From Prostheceraeus crozeri (lineage: Eukaryota > Platyhelminthes > Polycladida > Euryleptidae), in the NCBI GenBank assembly GCA_907163375.1, contig CAJQUW010001420.1, positions 868,001-932,000 on the forward strand: 64,000 nt of DNA, given 5' to 3'. This document shows, one piece after another, positions 49,624 to 61,051 of this stretch. How positions within the stretch are numbered: the stretch's first letter is position 1; every line of letters begins with the position of its first letter. The notes under the pieces are model-generated. The model searched no databases. It was not told the origin of the DNA and saw only the letters and a list, made by a program, of their open reading frames with translations. The position numbers were made by a program, and so were the translations under genes.

Positions 49624-50164
49624 TTCCTTTTATTACATGGATGAGGTATTATTCTCTTGGAATACACTAGGTGACATGCCACACTCAATTACGCGTTACA
49701 CAATGACCCTAAATATCCGTGGCTATGCGTGACACTGCTGCAACATCTGTCGGCAGTCCTGTTATAAAGACTTTGTGTCTCATGTGTCTGCATGTATCAG
49801 AGGCTAAACAATGTGATAGGACCTCAATTTCATGCTCAGGGAAGACAGAACATGCTTAGCGGTTCATCCGTGGTTCAAGCGGCAGCGCAGACAACCGTAG
49901 ACGACGTACAAACTATAAACGCTCGCCCGCGCGTCTTCATAAACATTCCCCATCAGATCAACAGCATCGTTTGATTTATCATTTTAACAGCATCAGATCA
50001 AGTGATTTCTGACTCTTAGTGCAGCGCGTATGTACGCGAGTAGAAGAATAGAATGTCTTAAACCACGGATGCTTGGGGTGTTCCGTAATTACGCGTGAAT
50101 TACACGTGGCATGTCACCTAGTGTTCTTTCTATTCTATGAATGAGGTATTATTCTCTTGGAATA
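49624..50164. mobile_element. 459-bp TIR element (49665-50123) bracketed by a 41-bp direct repeat
   Basis: The TIRs begin CACTAGGTGACATGCCAC at 49665 and, read inward, from 50123; similarity continues in patches to ATCCGTGG about 57 bases in. Immediately outside lie 49624-49664 and 50124-50164, direct repeats of 41 bases with 5 differences, each ending GGTATTATTCTCTTGGAATA. The interior is GC-richer, with no ORF above 60 codons. Confidence 0.8.
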
Positions 50165-50504
50165 TTTCATGATTGATTACTCTGACTCATACACACCCTT
50201 GCATGGGTAAAATCGCAACCACTAAAATGAGATAGCCAAAACTCAGAACTAACCATAACTTTGCCGAACCAACCCTATACTGTAGAATAAAGGCAGCTTT
50301 ATCTTATCACTATAAAAATACAGGTATTAAAAACTGGGGTTTCATAACCCAGGTTTTCAACCTTGGGCTTGGAGTAGGCTTCTTTGCGTGCTCTCATTTT
50401 CCATGAAGCACCAATTGACTTGCTCAGAAAATTGTAGTATTCTTATAGTTATTATGTAATACCGGCATTTAGCCTATCGGTCGTAGGAGTGCTGGAGTGT
50501 CGGA

Positions 50505-50965
50505 GAAATGTGTGTTCAAACTCAAATTTGTTTCGCAGAATACTATTTCACCGGTTGAAGCGCTCTGCAAAATAGTATAAACTTCATTCGTAGAATACTA
50601 TTTCACCCGTTGAAGCGCTGTGCAAACTCATTTTCTATGTGGCACCAAGTCACTTTTGTGATAAATATCATTTTTCGAGGATATCGGTTTTTGTCGGTTA
50701 TTCGTGTACGGAAAGCCCTGGGCTGAAAGTTACTGTACAAACTCTGTCTCAATTGCCTATATCTAAATTTTTCATTGGAATGCTGTACAAACTCACTTAC
50801 TAGGTAGCACCAATACTTGCATCAATTTTTCGAATTTTTATTTGGAGTTTGAAGTTAAAGAGGTTCGAATTTAGAAATAAGTCTTGTCTGTACAAACTCT
50901 CTGCGTCATTACTAGTAGCCTACATGTAGTTTTCGATTCTGTACAAACTCTTTAAAAAGTTGAAA
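50505..50965. repeat. Degenerate repeat with recurring GTACAAACTC word
   Basis: GAATACTATTTCACC(G/C)GTTGAAGCGCT occurs at about 50538 and 50593 (55-base spacing). TG(T/C)(A/G)CAAACTC-like words occur at about 50510, 50619, 50735, 50785, 50890 and 50940, some followed by (T/C)TAGGTAGCACCAA or ATGTGGCACCAAG. It resembles an old tandem array of roughly 50-150-base units. Confidence 0.6.
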
Positions 50966-51156
50966 TCGTTGCTAGAAATTCATCGACAGCATTAATTAGT
51001 GTTCATGATTTTTCTTTATTGAAGTCCTGATTTACATTTTATAAAAAATACACGATGAACAGGACTTATATCAAAAAGGCGGAAATAAAGGCAGTTACTA
51101 AGAACAACATTCATTTGATATGCTGCCGAAAGCCAAAAAAAAAGAGCAATGTGATA

Positions 51157-51253
51157 TTAAAATGGGTAAGAGCTTTCAGTCAATGACCTTCATCAGTTAC
51201 AGAATGTCTGTAACTGATGAAGGTCATTGACTGAAAGATCTTGCCCATTTTAA
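51157..51253. repeat. Near-perfect hairpin, 47-bp arms, 3-base loop
   Basis: 51157-51203 pairs with 51207-51253 with two mismatches. The right arm contains CTGATGAAGGTCATTGACTG and GAAAG, again a CUGAUGA...stem...GAAA order (CTGATGA 51214-51220, GAAA 51233-51236). A palindrome this tight suggests a transposon remnant or a transcribed hairpin. Confidence 0.93.
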
Positions 51254-53835
51254 TAATACATTTCGAGCCCATCAAAGTGTTTTCTTACTTGCTTCAATTA
51301 TTATCAATATTGGCTCGATGGCACCTCCACTTCTCCTAATCGAATCAAAATTTACCCATAAAGCATCCGACATAATTCTATATCGAATATTGTATGTTAA
51401 AAGCACCTTGGCAACATGAAGCAAATCGACTTCAAAAGTCAATGTTGACCGCTACATAACATGTTTGTCACATGAGTTATAATAAATACTTCAGTAGTCG
51501 ACCTTTGGGGTGCAAAGGACGAAATTGATTGCTACATGTCGACGTCTTTATAGGCGTTTATTGTAGCCATTTAATCTGTTTTTGTCTAAGTATATCTAAT
51601 AATAATTTTGCGTGTTTATAACGGCGATGTGTGTTTATAACGGATCTGGATGTTGACAGCTTGTAGCAGCTTGATTATGCAAGATTTCCGTATGATTAGC
51701 AGAACGAAATTTGTCAAAACACTGCAGAACAAAGTCTTGTATATTTATTCAGTTGAATCCTTGTGGGTTGTCTGAAACGCTACACTTGTTGGTGTAGGCC
51801 TACCGTACCCGAAATACTGATATTATCATGGTCATTGAGTCATCGACACATCGGAAGAGACGGTACACTGGCAATCAGTCAAGTCCTTAACATACACATA
51901 GCTTTACATCGACAACCAGAACTTATAGGAGCGAGTTTTGCATTTTCTCATTTTTGTCTTGACCGTTTTTATAGAGGCAGCAATTCCCCGAGATTCTGTA
52001 AGCATAATATATGCACATGTAATTTACATTTTTCTCGCCTTCATAGTCAATTGGACATATCGTTACGTTAATTGTTTTAATCTGGCTGTGGCTTACAATG
52101 GAGGTTAGAGACGATGTAAGATCCTCATAATAGAACATGGAATCATGGTTTCAATCATGATTTGCTTAAATGCTGAATTCAAAAGACATAAAGATTTTAA
52201 CTCTGCCTAATATTTTAAATCTTTTGCGTCTACTGCTTCTTTGTAAGTAGAAGGAGAGGTTCGTTTCATATTAGTAATTTAGAAATCAATTGAAATAGAA
52301 AATGAAAAATGAAAGTTGCCTTTGTTTAGCAAGACTACTAATGTCATGAAAAGACCTAAGCGTGTTACTAGTATCTGTCATGAACAGTAGACCATTTAAT
52401 TCTCGTACATAAATTTAGATTTATAGAAGCGAAAATCGAATGAGCGAATAGAACTGGGATTGCGTGTGAGCATTTCGAATAAGCGAATGAAGCACCGAGA
52501 GTAATGAGAAAAGGAAAAGCGGATGGAGAGAGAGAGACAGAGATAGGACAAGAGGGAGATAAACGAATGAGGATACACAATACTGACTGGCACAATCTCA
52601 TCTTTGATGAGAAACGAGTGTTGCCGACGAATGCTGTATCCTGCATTGGGTGTTCCCTAGATACTGCAAGCTGGCAGTTTAGCTCAACACTTCTTCCCTT
52701 CGGCTCATTTGCCTGTACAGCTCTCGTTGTTTTATCGACTCAATCGCAAGAAGATGCATTGCTACGTTGCTGCAGAGAACACAGGAAACTTTTCAGAAAG
52801 AAGCCAGGGAAGGTAATTTCCCTTGAACAAGAAATCCCCATTAACTTATTTCTCCCTCCACGAAAGGCCTTGAATAGATCAACCCATTAACAATACCAAA
52901 ATCGATGCGTCATAACTGTGGAGGACACTTACTATTCATGAAAACTGAAGCTTATTCACTCCCACTGATTAAGTGCATAGTGGAGCCTCGGTTGGCCAAT
53001 TTAATTTAAACTGCTAACAACTTTATACCCCTTTTATCTACCAATTCCTTGCAAGATTTTGCTTTAATATCGGACTCCGGATGGAGGGTTTTAGGATCCA
53101 AATAACTTGGCCGCGTGTGGCTGTCACGAAGAGAAAGGAGAGCGATGTGACAGGCAACTAACCCATTACTGCAACTGGAGGCAAGGCGACGTGTGAGAGA
53201 TGGTGAGACGTGTTCAATGCGAGGTGAGTAATCGAAATTCCAACTGCCTTTTTCTTTCTTTCAAGTTGATGCATGATCCAGTTATCGATTAAAACAGACA
53301 ATTGAGGAGAGTAAGATGCCGGATTGTTTGATTTGAAATTTACTGAACTAATTAAATTCACGAAATGATTTCATATAAAACAAATCGTGAAAATAGGCAT
53401 TGTGTATAATCGAAAATTTAAACAAATTTTATGAGCTTTTTTTGAACTAAGGAAATCAGCATCTAAAAGTATCATGAAAATCACCTGTCATTGCATGGTC
53501 TATTTTCATTTAGGAATTGTTCATTGGAAAATAGCCAAGGTAGTCACAAAGTGGCTTTCGATCAACTGCACCTTTAGAAACAAGCATTTCCACAACCCAG
53601 TCAAAAAATCATAACTTGCTATTTGCGCTAGGCAGGGTATCAATAATTCTGATCAAATCATGTGAAGATTAATAGCCAATTCTTACCAATATTCTCAAAA
53701 ATAGCAGATCTGTCACAGTGGGCTAAAGTTTGCGTCTAAGGATTTATATGAAATATGCTCTTTCGGAACAGAATTCAGATGTTTTTTTAAAAAATAAGTA
53801 TGTGCAAAATTAATGTGCTTAATTTGAACTCACAG
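51254..53835. other. No gene recognised
   Basis: A 128-codon plus frame at 52504-52890, beginning with a GA-rich low-complexity start, is the longest open stretch. I see no motif and do not call it a gene. The remainder is AT-rich. Confidence 0.4.
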
Positions 53836-53949
53836 GTTCTTATTTGAGGAAGCCTTGTAATGAATATGATCCAAGCTGCGGAGCATGTGGAAACCAGATG
53901 TTCGCTTATGAAATCAGAGCAAGTCTTCACTGCCTTTCGCTTACTGCCG
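53836..53949 (+). other. Candidate coding exon of an unknown gene
   Basis: Between acceptor aactcacag (53835) and donor gccg|gtaagc (53950), one frame is open across 114 bases and reads a cysteine-bearing peptide beginning SYLRKPCNEYDPSCGACGNQ. The other two frames contain stops. It lies in a GC-richer island (to about 54540). No neighbouring exon could be joined, so it may be chance. Confidence 0.25.
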
Positions 53950-55410
53950 GTAAGCACGTTTGTTTACCCTTGTTCCGGCAGGCAGTGTCATTAGAAGCTC
54001 AGGGAGGACATTGGGAATAAATGACGACGCTCCAGATAAGTCTGATTACATGTATGCCAGCATCGTCCAGGCCGATATAATGGAGTTGACGCTAAGGTTC
54101 ATATTATTGCTGTGCAATAAGCACTTTGAAGAGATTTGATTAAATTGCCTCTTAGAGCTGTCTTTGTGACCGGATCACTGTCAGTTCAGGACATTTCTAG
54201 GTCAGAAAGGTTTTTAGACCTGGACCCGACCAAGTTATGAGCAGTTTGCAAGCCGTCCTGTTCTATTTGTACGTTTTCACATGGTCAGGCTGATAATTCG
54301 TGCAGTTATTCATAATCTATCTGGAGTAATTTATAGCGACCTGCACAACCGTTTGTATTTCAAATAGCTTGCATGAGTCCGGTGAGCTTAGTCAGGCCCG
54401 TCGAGTCATGCTAATGATCCAGAATTCTAAATGGGGATCCATTTCCAGCCAGATATGCCCGTTGTGGCCCGTTTCATACCCCGGCTCTGGTGTAAGCGGT
54501 GCGCCTTCCTGAAGATTCAACATCGTCCAGTTTTGAGCAATTTCTTTGAGTAATGAGCTTGAAGAATTTTTGTCTGTTCGATCTTCCGTACCAAAGACAG
54601 GTAAACCTAGGATACCAAAGAGTTATTCTTCAGATACTTGAATAACAGTATTAAAAATGTAAGTGACACTATGAGATGATCTTGGTTCTGATATTGCGCC
54701 AAATTGCAGTTAGATTTTTAGTAGTTGGTAGTATGCCTAGAAAAATGCATAAATTAGAGTTACAAAAATATCTTCGTTTCATGATAGGAAAACATGCAAC
54801 AAAGTAATACCAATGTACATTTCTTTCAGAATGGGAGTCAAAAAATAATTATCAAGTTTCAGATGTTCTATAATGCCAACATGATAAGATAACGTGTAAA
54901 AGTTATTGAAATAAATTTTAAATACGAAACCTGTTCATGGTAGGTTATTCAACAAAGCCATAAAGGATCGATTTTGCACATGCGAAGGAAATTAATTTAA
55001 ACTACTCAATATTATCCAGCGGTCCAAGTGAATTTCCTTGACTTGCTTAGAGTTTCTCCTTCATGTTCTTTAATCGGTGACAGAGTTAGACTGAGTGATC
55101 TGCATGATCTGAGACATATTAGGGACATGATCTCTCAGAGCAAGATGATTTAGTGTCATATTGAGCATTCTCAAGCAAAAATGTACAAGACCAAGTCACT
55201 TTCATACAATGTTTCATACATGTGCTCTAGTCAATGTGTGAGGGCATTTCTGACACTTTCGATAGCGATGAAATGACAACAATTCTCCCTAAATTATGTT
55301 GACATTCTGAGCGTAATTAGCTGCTTACTTTCTCAATCACAAAAAAGTCATTCCTGAAGTAAAAATAAATTCAATATAGTTTTCTAATTCGATCAATTGA
55401 ATTGATGAAC
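53950..55410. other. GC-richer patch then AT-rich DNA, no gene
   Basis: 54000-54540 is richer in GC than its surroundings and may contain an unrecognised exon or repeat. I find no frame or motif to name. Confidence 0.35.
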
Positions 55411-56264
55411 CATAGAGTAAGTACATTAGGTAGAGTGGTAACTCCGCATTTATTAAATCCCAATGTGTATACACTTTCGATTTTATTAAATGAACTCGAG
55501 GGGGATATATTAATTGTTACCAAATGTGAAGTATGTACATTTTTGCAGTTCTTCAGAAATTGCAACGGAATTGAATGATCATGATAGTAATGCAGAAGGA
55601 ATGATGGTCGTTTACCGATTCTCAGTGTCATGACATCCTTGGAGAGTTAATGTTTGTTAAATAAGCAATTCGATGGGTTGTACCAAAGGTTGCTACTGAT
55701 TTCGTGCTGAACCTCAAGAGTATTTTCTTAAGCGTGATCATATCACAGGCAACCTGCCACTGGCAGAGGAAAATCACACAATCAAAGACAATGACTTCAT
55801 TTAACTTTGAAAGATGTAAATGGCTCCACATCACTATTCAGATTCTAGAAATGAAACATGAATTTAGTGAATCATAAAATCATGCCGGTGAAGATTGAAT
55901 TAAAAACTTGAAATTTCAGCCACGAAAGCATGGGTAGTATCGCGACTTTTTCATGAAGACTTTCATTATAATGTAGTTAATGAAGTTCCCTTGATAATCA
56001 GATTGAAATTCGCTTAGTTAGGATACTTATTATCAAACATTCATTCCTTTTGATATCCAACTTGTTTCATACTACCTATATGGGAGAGTCATCTCGGTAG
56101 TATACAAATTGACAAATTCTGACTTTTTTCAAAAGTGCTGAAATAATTTTTTGAACCACGGGAACGTAATCTCCGCAAAAAACTGAATCCTTTGATATAA
56201 AAATTTTCACTATATACAGATACTTTTTTGAGTCGACACTCTACCTATATATCCCTACTCTATG
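55411..56264 (-). mobile_element. Second, inverted copy of the 47033-47856 element
   Basis: It aligns with 47033-47856 in reverse over its whole length, with roughly nine in ten bases shared in the stretches I compared (for example ATGAAGACTTTCATTATAAT). The ends are CATAGAGTAAGTACATTAGG and, read inward, CATAGAGTAGGGATATATAG. The flanking octamers differ, so its target duplication is gone. With copy 1 it makes an inverted pair 7.6 kb apart. Confidence 0.88.
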
Positions 56265-57065
56265 CTTCATGTTACTACATTATGGAAAAACTGCAATGGT
56301 AGCAGTTTTGCTTTCTTTAAAGGGTACCAGACGACCGATGAGTGTGTGAACAGCGTCGTATTTCAGAGGCTTAGGCCTCCGGCGGGCTTGACGGACTTCG
56401 TTCGGCCTTCTCGTCACACGATCGCGTCGCCTCTCTCCGCCGTCAACCATCAGATTTCGCTCACTACGTTCACTTAATCTAGCTACAGACTATTTTCACA
56501 TGAAACAAGCTGAAATGAATCAAATTTGTTTGACATCGAAAATTTCAGCATTATTTATGATAATCGAAGTTTTAAGATCAAGTAAATAGCATTAAAAGTA
56601 CTCTTTAACGGATCGTTTAGGACAACTTCCCAGGTTGGTAACCACTCAGCTATCGACTCAATTGACGTTCATGTGCTGACTTTATTCTGTATTTAACATG
56701 TTGGTGACGGAGGTAGCATGCAATTATATCGACAATCGAACAATGCATCGAAGCTGATAGTTCTTTATTAGTCAAGGAGATGACACGAAGTTCTGTAGAG
56801 AAGAAGTTGTGACTGAAACCCACATAGTGTTCCACATTTCTTAACTACTTCAAAAAACGACACGTCTGCAGTGGTACCCGCGATTGTCTAGAGTTATTGA
56901 CTAAAGACAAAGGAATTTCTTCAACATGATTAATATATGAAGTATTGTCATGCTCTTTCATATGAGTGGTAATTTTGATTCAGAATCGTCTTAATTTGAC
57001 TCTTAAAGTCTCACACTCAAACATGCTTTCAAATTTGTAATGACTTTCATATTCTACCATAGCTA
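56265..57065. other. Short GC-rich island, no gene
   Basis: 56330-56470 is GC-rich (CGGCGGGCTTGACGGACTTC and similar) in AT-rich surroundings. The open frame there is short and unrecognised. Confidence 0.35.
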
Positions 57066-58680
57066 CAGTCCGTTTCATAAAAAGTGGATCATCCTAAAAT
57101 TTGACTAAATATAACATAAGTATGATACAGAAAGCATTTTTCATGTTATTTCATGTCCCTAATATATATAAAAAATGTATATATATATATAAGCTATATG
57201 ACATATAACGGTTTAAGAGAAGGAAATATTTTTGGGGCCCACCCTTATTATCAATGATGACATTACAAATTCGTCTAGGCATTGATTCGATATATATTTT
57301 TTTTATTGACGGAGATTAAATTTCTCCACTCTCTTTTTAACAGTGACGTAAGTTTGATACGCCATCTGAGTAGCAGTGAACGACGAACGTTACGGTTTTT
57401 TTTTTTTACTCCATTTTCTTTGGGATTCAGATCAGGAGAACGAGCTGGCCAAGATAATGTCCTAAGCCCTAATTGAGACTTGCATAAGTTGACTCTACTA
57501 CTACTCCTGTGACCACATTATCATCCCTCCATAACCAGTCACATCCATCAATCACCAAGTTGGATCTGTCATTTGGCCAATGTTCATTCGTAAAACATTT
57601 CAATAGCGTTCAGAATTCATGGTTCCTTGCTGTATGTGAAGTTCAGAGCATCATGGTCCAAATGTGGCCAGCCCAGTAATCAGTCACCACCACCCACTGG
57701 GCCCCGCGACGATGTCTTTCGTCGAATTTCCTGATCAGATTTTATCCATATCTCAATCGACTCACTATCCTTCAGTTCAGACGACTGATGCCTCATCAGA
57801 CAACTAACCCCGATCCCAATGAGTTCGCCAGTGGACAAGACTCTCATTGCCATCTGAGACGGTCGTCCTTTTTGCTGAAAGATCTGATATCTCGATCTGC
57901 CTCGTACAGCTCTTGAAAGCTCAATTCGATAAGTCTCAATACGAATAGTGGACTTAGAAAGAGACGAATCTAAGTAGTGCATGTGTCCGATTAAACGAGA
58001 GATTGGACAACAACAACAAATCTCAAAATTAGGCGGTCTCTACGTTTGGATGTTTTGCGTGGACGGCCAGAGCCCTCTTTACGACAGACTCGAAAATCAT
58101 CATTATGCCATCGATGCACATTTGTGTAAGGGACATTTAGTCGCTTGCTTGAAGCTCGCAAAGAAAAACCTAGTTCTAGCAAGGCTGACACTTGGCCTTT
58201 TGTGAATGCGATCTCGTTATTGTTCATTTGTGCTTTGTATTGTTTTCAACCGGTAAGAGATAGATTTCTAGCTGAAAGCAATCAGGAGTGCTGCCAACAC
58301 CACCGCAACGAAGTCAGGAAGCTATGGAACATGAAGTCCAGTTAATCACATGTAGCAGTTACATTATTGTTGATGAATAATGGTGCTATACTGGCTCTGA
58401 TTGACCGATTTTCTCTATTTTTGTTTTGCTTGATAGCTTTTGGCTTGTAGAACAACATATTACATAACAAAGGAAACAAATGTAATTTTATAAGAGTGAG
58501 GTATGATTTTGTGTAACATTGCTAAATGAAGATCAAATTATCTACTACTTTTGTATCTATAACAGGAAAACAACTCAATATTCATGCTTGAAATTTCCGA
58601 TAATCTTCCAAATGAGAGTTTCGTTAAGTTTGGCGGACAAAGTTTGTTTAAGGGTGATCCATTTTTTATGAAACAATCTG
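57066..58680 (-). mobile_element. Tc1-like transposon, 1.6 kb, with TIRs and TA duplication
   Basis: The left end is CAGTCCGTTTCATAAAAAGT at 57066. The right end, read inward from 58680, is CAGATTGTTTCATAAAAAAT. Similarity runs about 30 bases. TA flanks both ends (57064-57065 and 58681-58682), as expected for Tc1/mariner. A minus-strand transposase pseudogene occupies most of it. Confidence 0.92.
57200..58227 (-). pseudogene. Tc1-like transposase, frameshifted
   Basis: From 58227 leftwards: MNNNEIAFTKGQVSALLELG and a Tc1 N-terminal helix-turn-helix, VPYTNVHRWHND, the GRPRKT hook (GSGRPRKTSKRRDRLILR), a first-Asp block KDSESIEIW, GPVGGGDYWAGHIW, a second-Asp block WRDDNV, the hallmark WPARSPDLNPKEN (57414-57450 on the plus strand), and C-terminal ESMPRRICNVIIDNKGG. 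This is the D,D34E pattern. Several frameshifts and stops inactivate it. Its 5' end may extend right of 58227. Confidence 0.9.
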
Positions 58681-60116
58681 TATTTCAACAAATGCTCGCT
58701 TTTTCCTTTTCGGATAAGATGCCTGCATCCATGTGTGCTTCGTTCATTTGTTTCCAACGTCCAATGAAAGAGCCTGTAGAGGGTGGATGCTTTCTTCTCT
58801 GCCAATCACATTTTTGAAATGCCTCTTTGTCTTAAATCTACAGTCAATAACACTATAGCATGATGGACTGTACCGGTATACATGAATCAAGACAATGAAC
58901 ACAGGTAGCCGATCTCCAATTGCGCATGTTCGACGTCAGCCGTGGACATCGAGCATCATGAATTTCGAGAATTCATTTCTTAATAACAGTACACTAGTAC
59001 TAATTGTGACAAATGCGATAAATTCTTTCTCAAGAGTAGATGCTCTCAGAAGTGCTTCTTTCAGGCTATTTCAAAACACCTCTTAGATCATCATAAATTC
59101 ATATACAATAAGAGAGACTTAAATAGCATACACACATCTGTTTACAGAAGCATTTTCCACAAGCCTGGCTGATTTAGAGACGGTTTTGCATCCTTGAAGC
59201 TTCTAACTCCTACATATTGATATTCGCCTCCATCTATAGATTCAATCGAAGGTTGTTCATTTTGTTTTGATAGACTGGATGCATGAATTTGCAGTAAAGT
59301 AATTTCATATGCATATGCATTTTTCTTCTAGTGAAAATGAAAAGAATATGGGAACCTCCCTTCCAAAGCTCATAAAATGATTGTGACAGGGTTTTTGATT
59401 GCTAAAATACTGTGTGTTTGTCCTCTGATGATGATTAAATTAACAAACAAATAGGTATTGCGTCTCGATGAACCTGTTTAAGTCTATCCTATCCAAATCT
59501 ACAGCGAATTTGCATTTCTGATAACTTTTCCACTTTCAATCGGATACATTTTTATCTCACTCACCAAATGAAATCCAAATGCATTTCAACCTTCTCGTTC
59601 TCTGTAGCTTTCATTATCTACATGTCTGATTTCATTTCGAAAGAATGAATGATTTGTGCAGAAGTGCCTCATGAAAATCAAAAGATTTCTAAAACTTGCG
59701 GAAATAGATGAATTAATCAGTCGAGCATTGGAATGAGAATTCCTGCACATTATAATAATTGATGACAGCGTTAAAATTCATGTTTATCTCTTGCGTGTAT
59801 TTGAAGAAGGAACATTTTCACTAATTTCAAAACAAACAATTTTATAAAGTATATCTTGTGATTCAAAAGTAGCATTCAGTATAAGCTAGGAATGTAGACC
59901 ATTCAAACTGTTGGTTCTAAAGTTCATAAAGACAAAATATAATTCTTGGTATTACCTCAGAATTGTAGCCTGCTTGAAATTCTGAATCATTAGCCGTCCG
60001 ACTCGAGTTCGGGTCTGACCGACAAAGGGTCAGGCCGGGGTTACTAACTGTAAAGTGGTCCAAAATACTTTACAATTAGGTGATCGAACTGCCACAATGA
60101 CCACATAAAACAACTA
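58681..60116. other. No gene recognised
   Basis: AT-rich, with short open frames only. A GC-richer palindromic patch (GGTCTGACCGAC...GGTCAGGCC) sits at 60010-60040. Confidence 0.4.
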
Positions 60117-60261
60117 CATTATAATCCCGCTATAACGCACATATGGCATGACGTTGTAGGTTTCAAGTGTTGATTTTCAATTAATATATCGAACATGAGG
60201 ATATAAAGGGCATTTTGGTCATTTGTGTGTAGGCTACTTACTTTGTAACGGGATTATACTG
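60117..60261. mobile_element. 145-bp MITE with pogo/Tigger-like ends
   Basis: The left end is CATTATAATCCCGCTATAAC. The right end, read inward, is CAGTATAATCCCGTTACAAA. CAGTxxAAxCxCGxTxxAACG-type ends and a small size suggest a pogo-related MITE. TA lies before the left end, but not after the right end. Confidence 0.6.
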
Positions 60262-60535
60262 TGCCAATATATAACTGTACTGAGCTGAAATAATCGTTCC
60301 TTACATCATATATAAGCTCAGGTCTAAAACCTAAGATAAAAATGCCTATGGTAACACTGGCATTTTGCTGGGTCGTATCCACACCTACGCGTATATGTTT
60401 CTAGAAACGAGCAAACCACCTCGACTGGTCGCACCCTGTCCTCATGGACGCCGGGTCCGCATTACAACTCTATAAGCTTTCGTGCAGGTTTTATGTGTTC
60501 GGTTGTCGCATGCTATTTAGCCAATATTCTGAAGG

Positions 60536-61051
60536 TTATTCCCGGCATGCTTCTCGTGACAAAATAAATATGTAACAACCGCATGTCTGACAGAACACAC
60601 ATATCGGATGCCTCATAGGGTCACATTTCTTCCTTTTCAATGTCCTCTTCACACCAAGCGCATTTCTTTTGGTTGTGACTTTGAGGTCAAGAAGTGATTT
60701 TTTCGTGGTAGACGCAATTAAATTATCCAATGTGCACATCCCCTTTTCCTGGCTCTTTAAATTGCTACAGCCTTTTTGATTTAGTAATTTAGCAAAAGGG
60801 GACATTTCGTAGATAGACACAACCTTGTACATGACGCAGGATAAGTAGCGGACACGTGTCAAAATCAGCCCTGGACCACCGATATGTAAGAGATTTACAT
60901 TGAGACAATATTGATATTGATACCCACTTGATAATAATAGTAATAATCTTACGCAATAATCCTGTGTGTTTCTTTGGTCTCTGGTCAGAATGTTTTGAAA
61001 AATGGTCCTGAAATTCTGTTTTGATAAAAATGCACCAGCGAAAATCACCAA
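60536..61051 (-). other. 171-codon open frame, unrecognised
   Basis: Unusually long for this AT-rich DNA. The C-terminal part is basic and ends with a Cys cluster (CVFCQTCGCYIF), but I cannot match it to a family. It could be a relic of a transposon protein or chance. No start context, splice signal or neighbour supports it. Confidence 0.2.

Noticed and set aside
52504-52890. 128-codon frame with GA-rich start
   Set aside because: The start is low-complexity sequence and the rest has no family resemblance; treated as chance.
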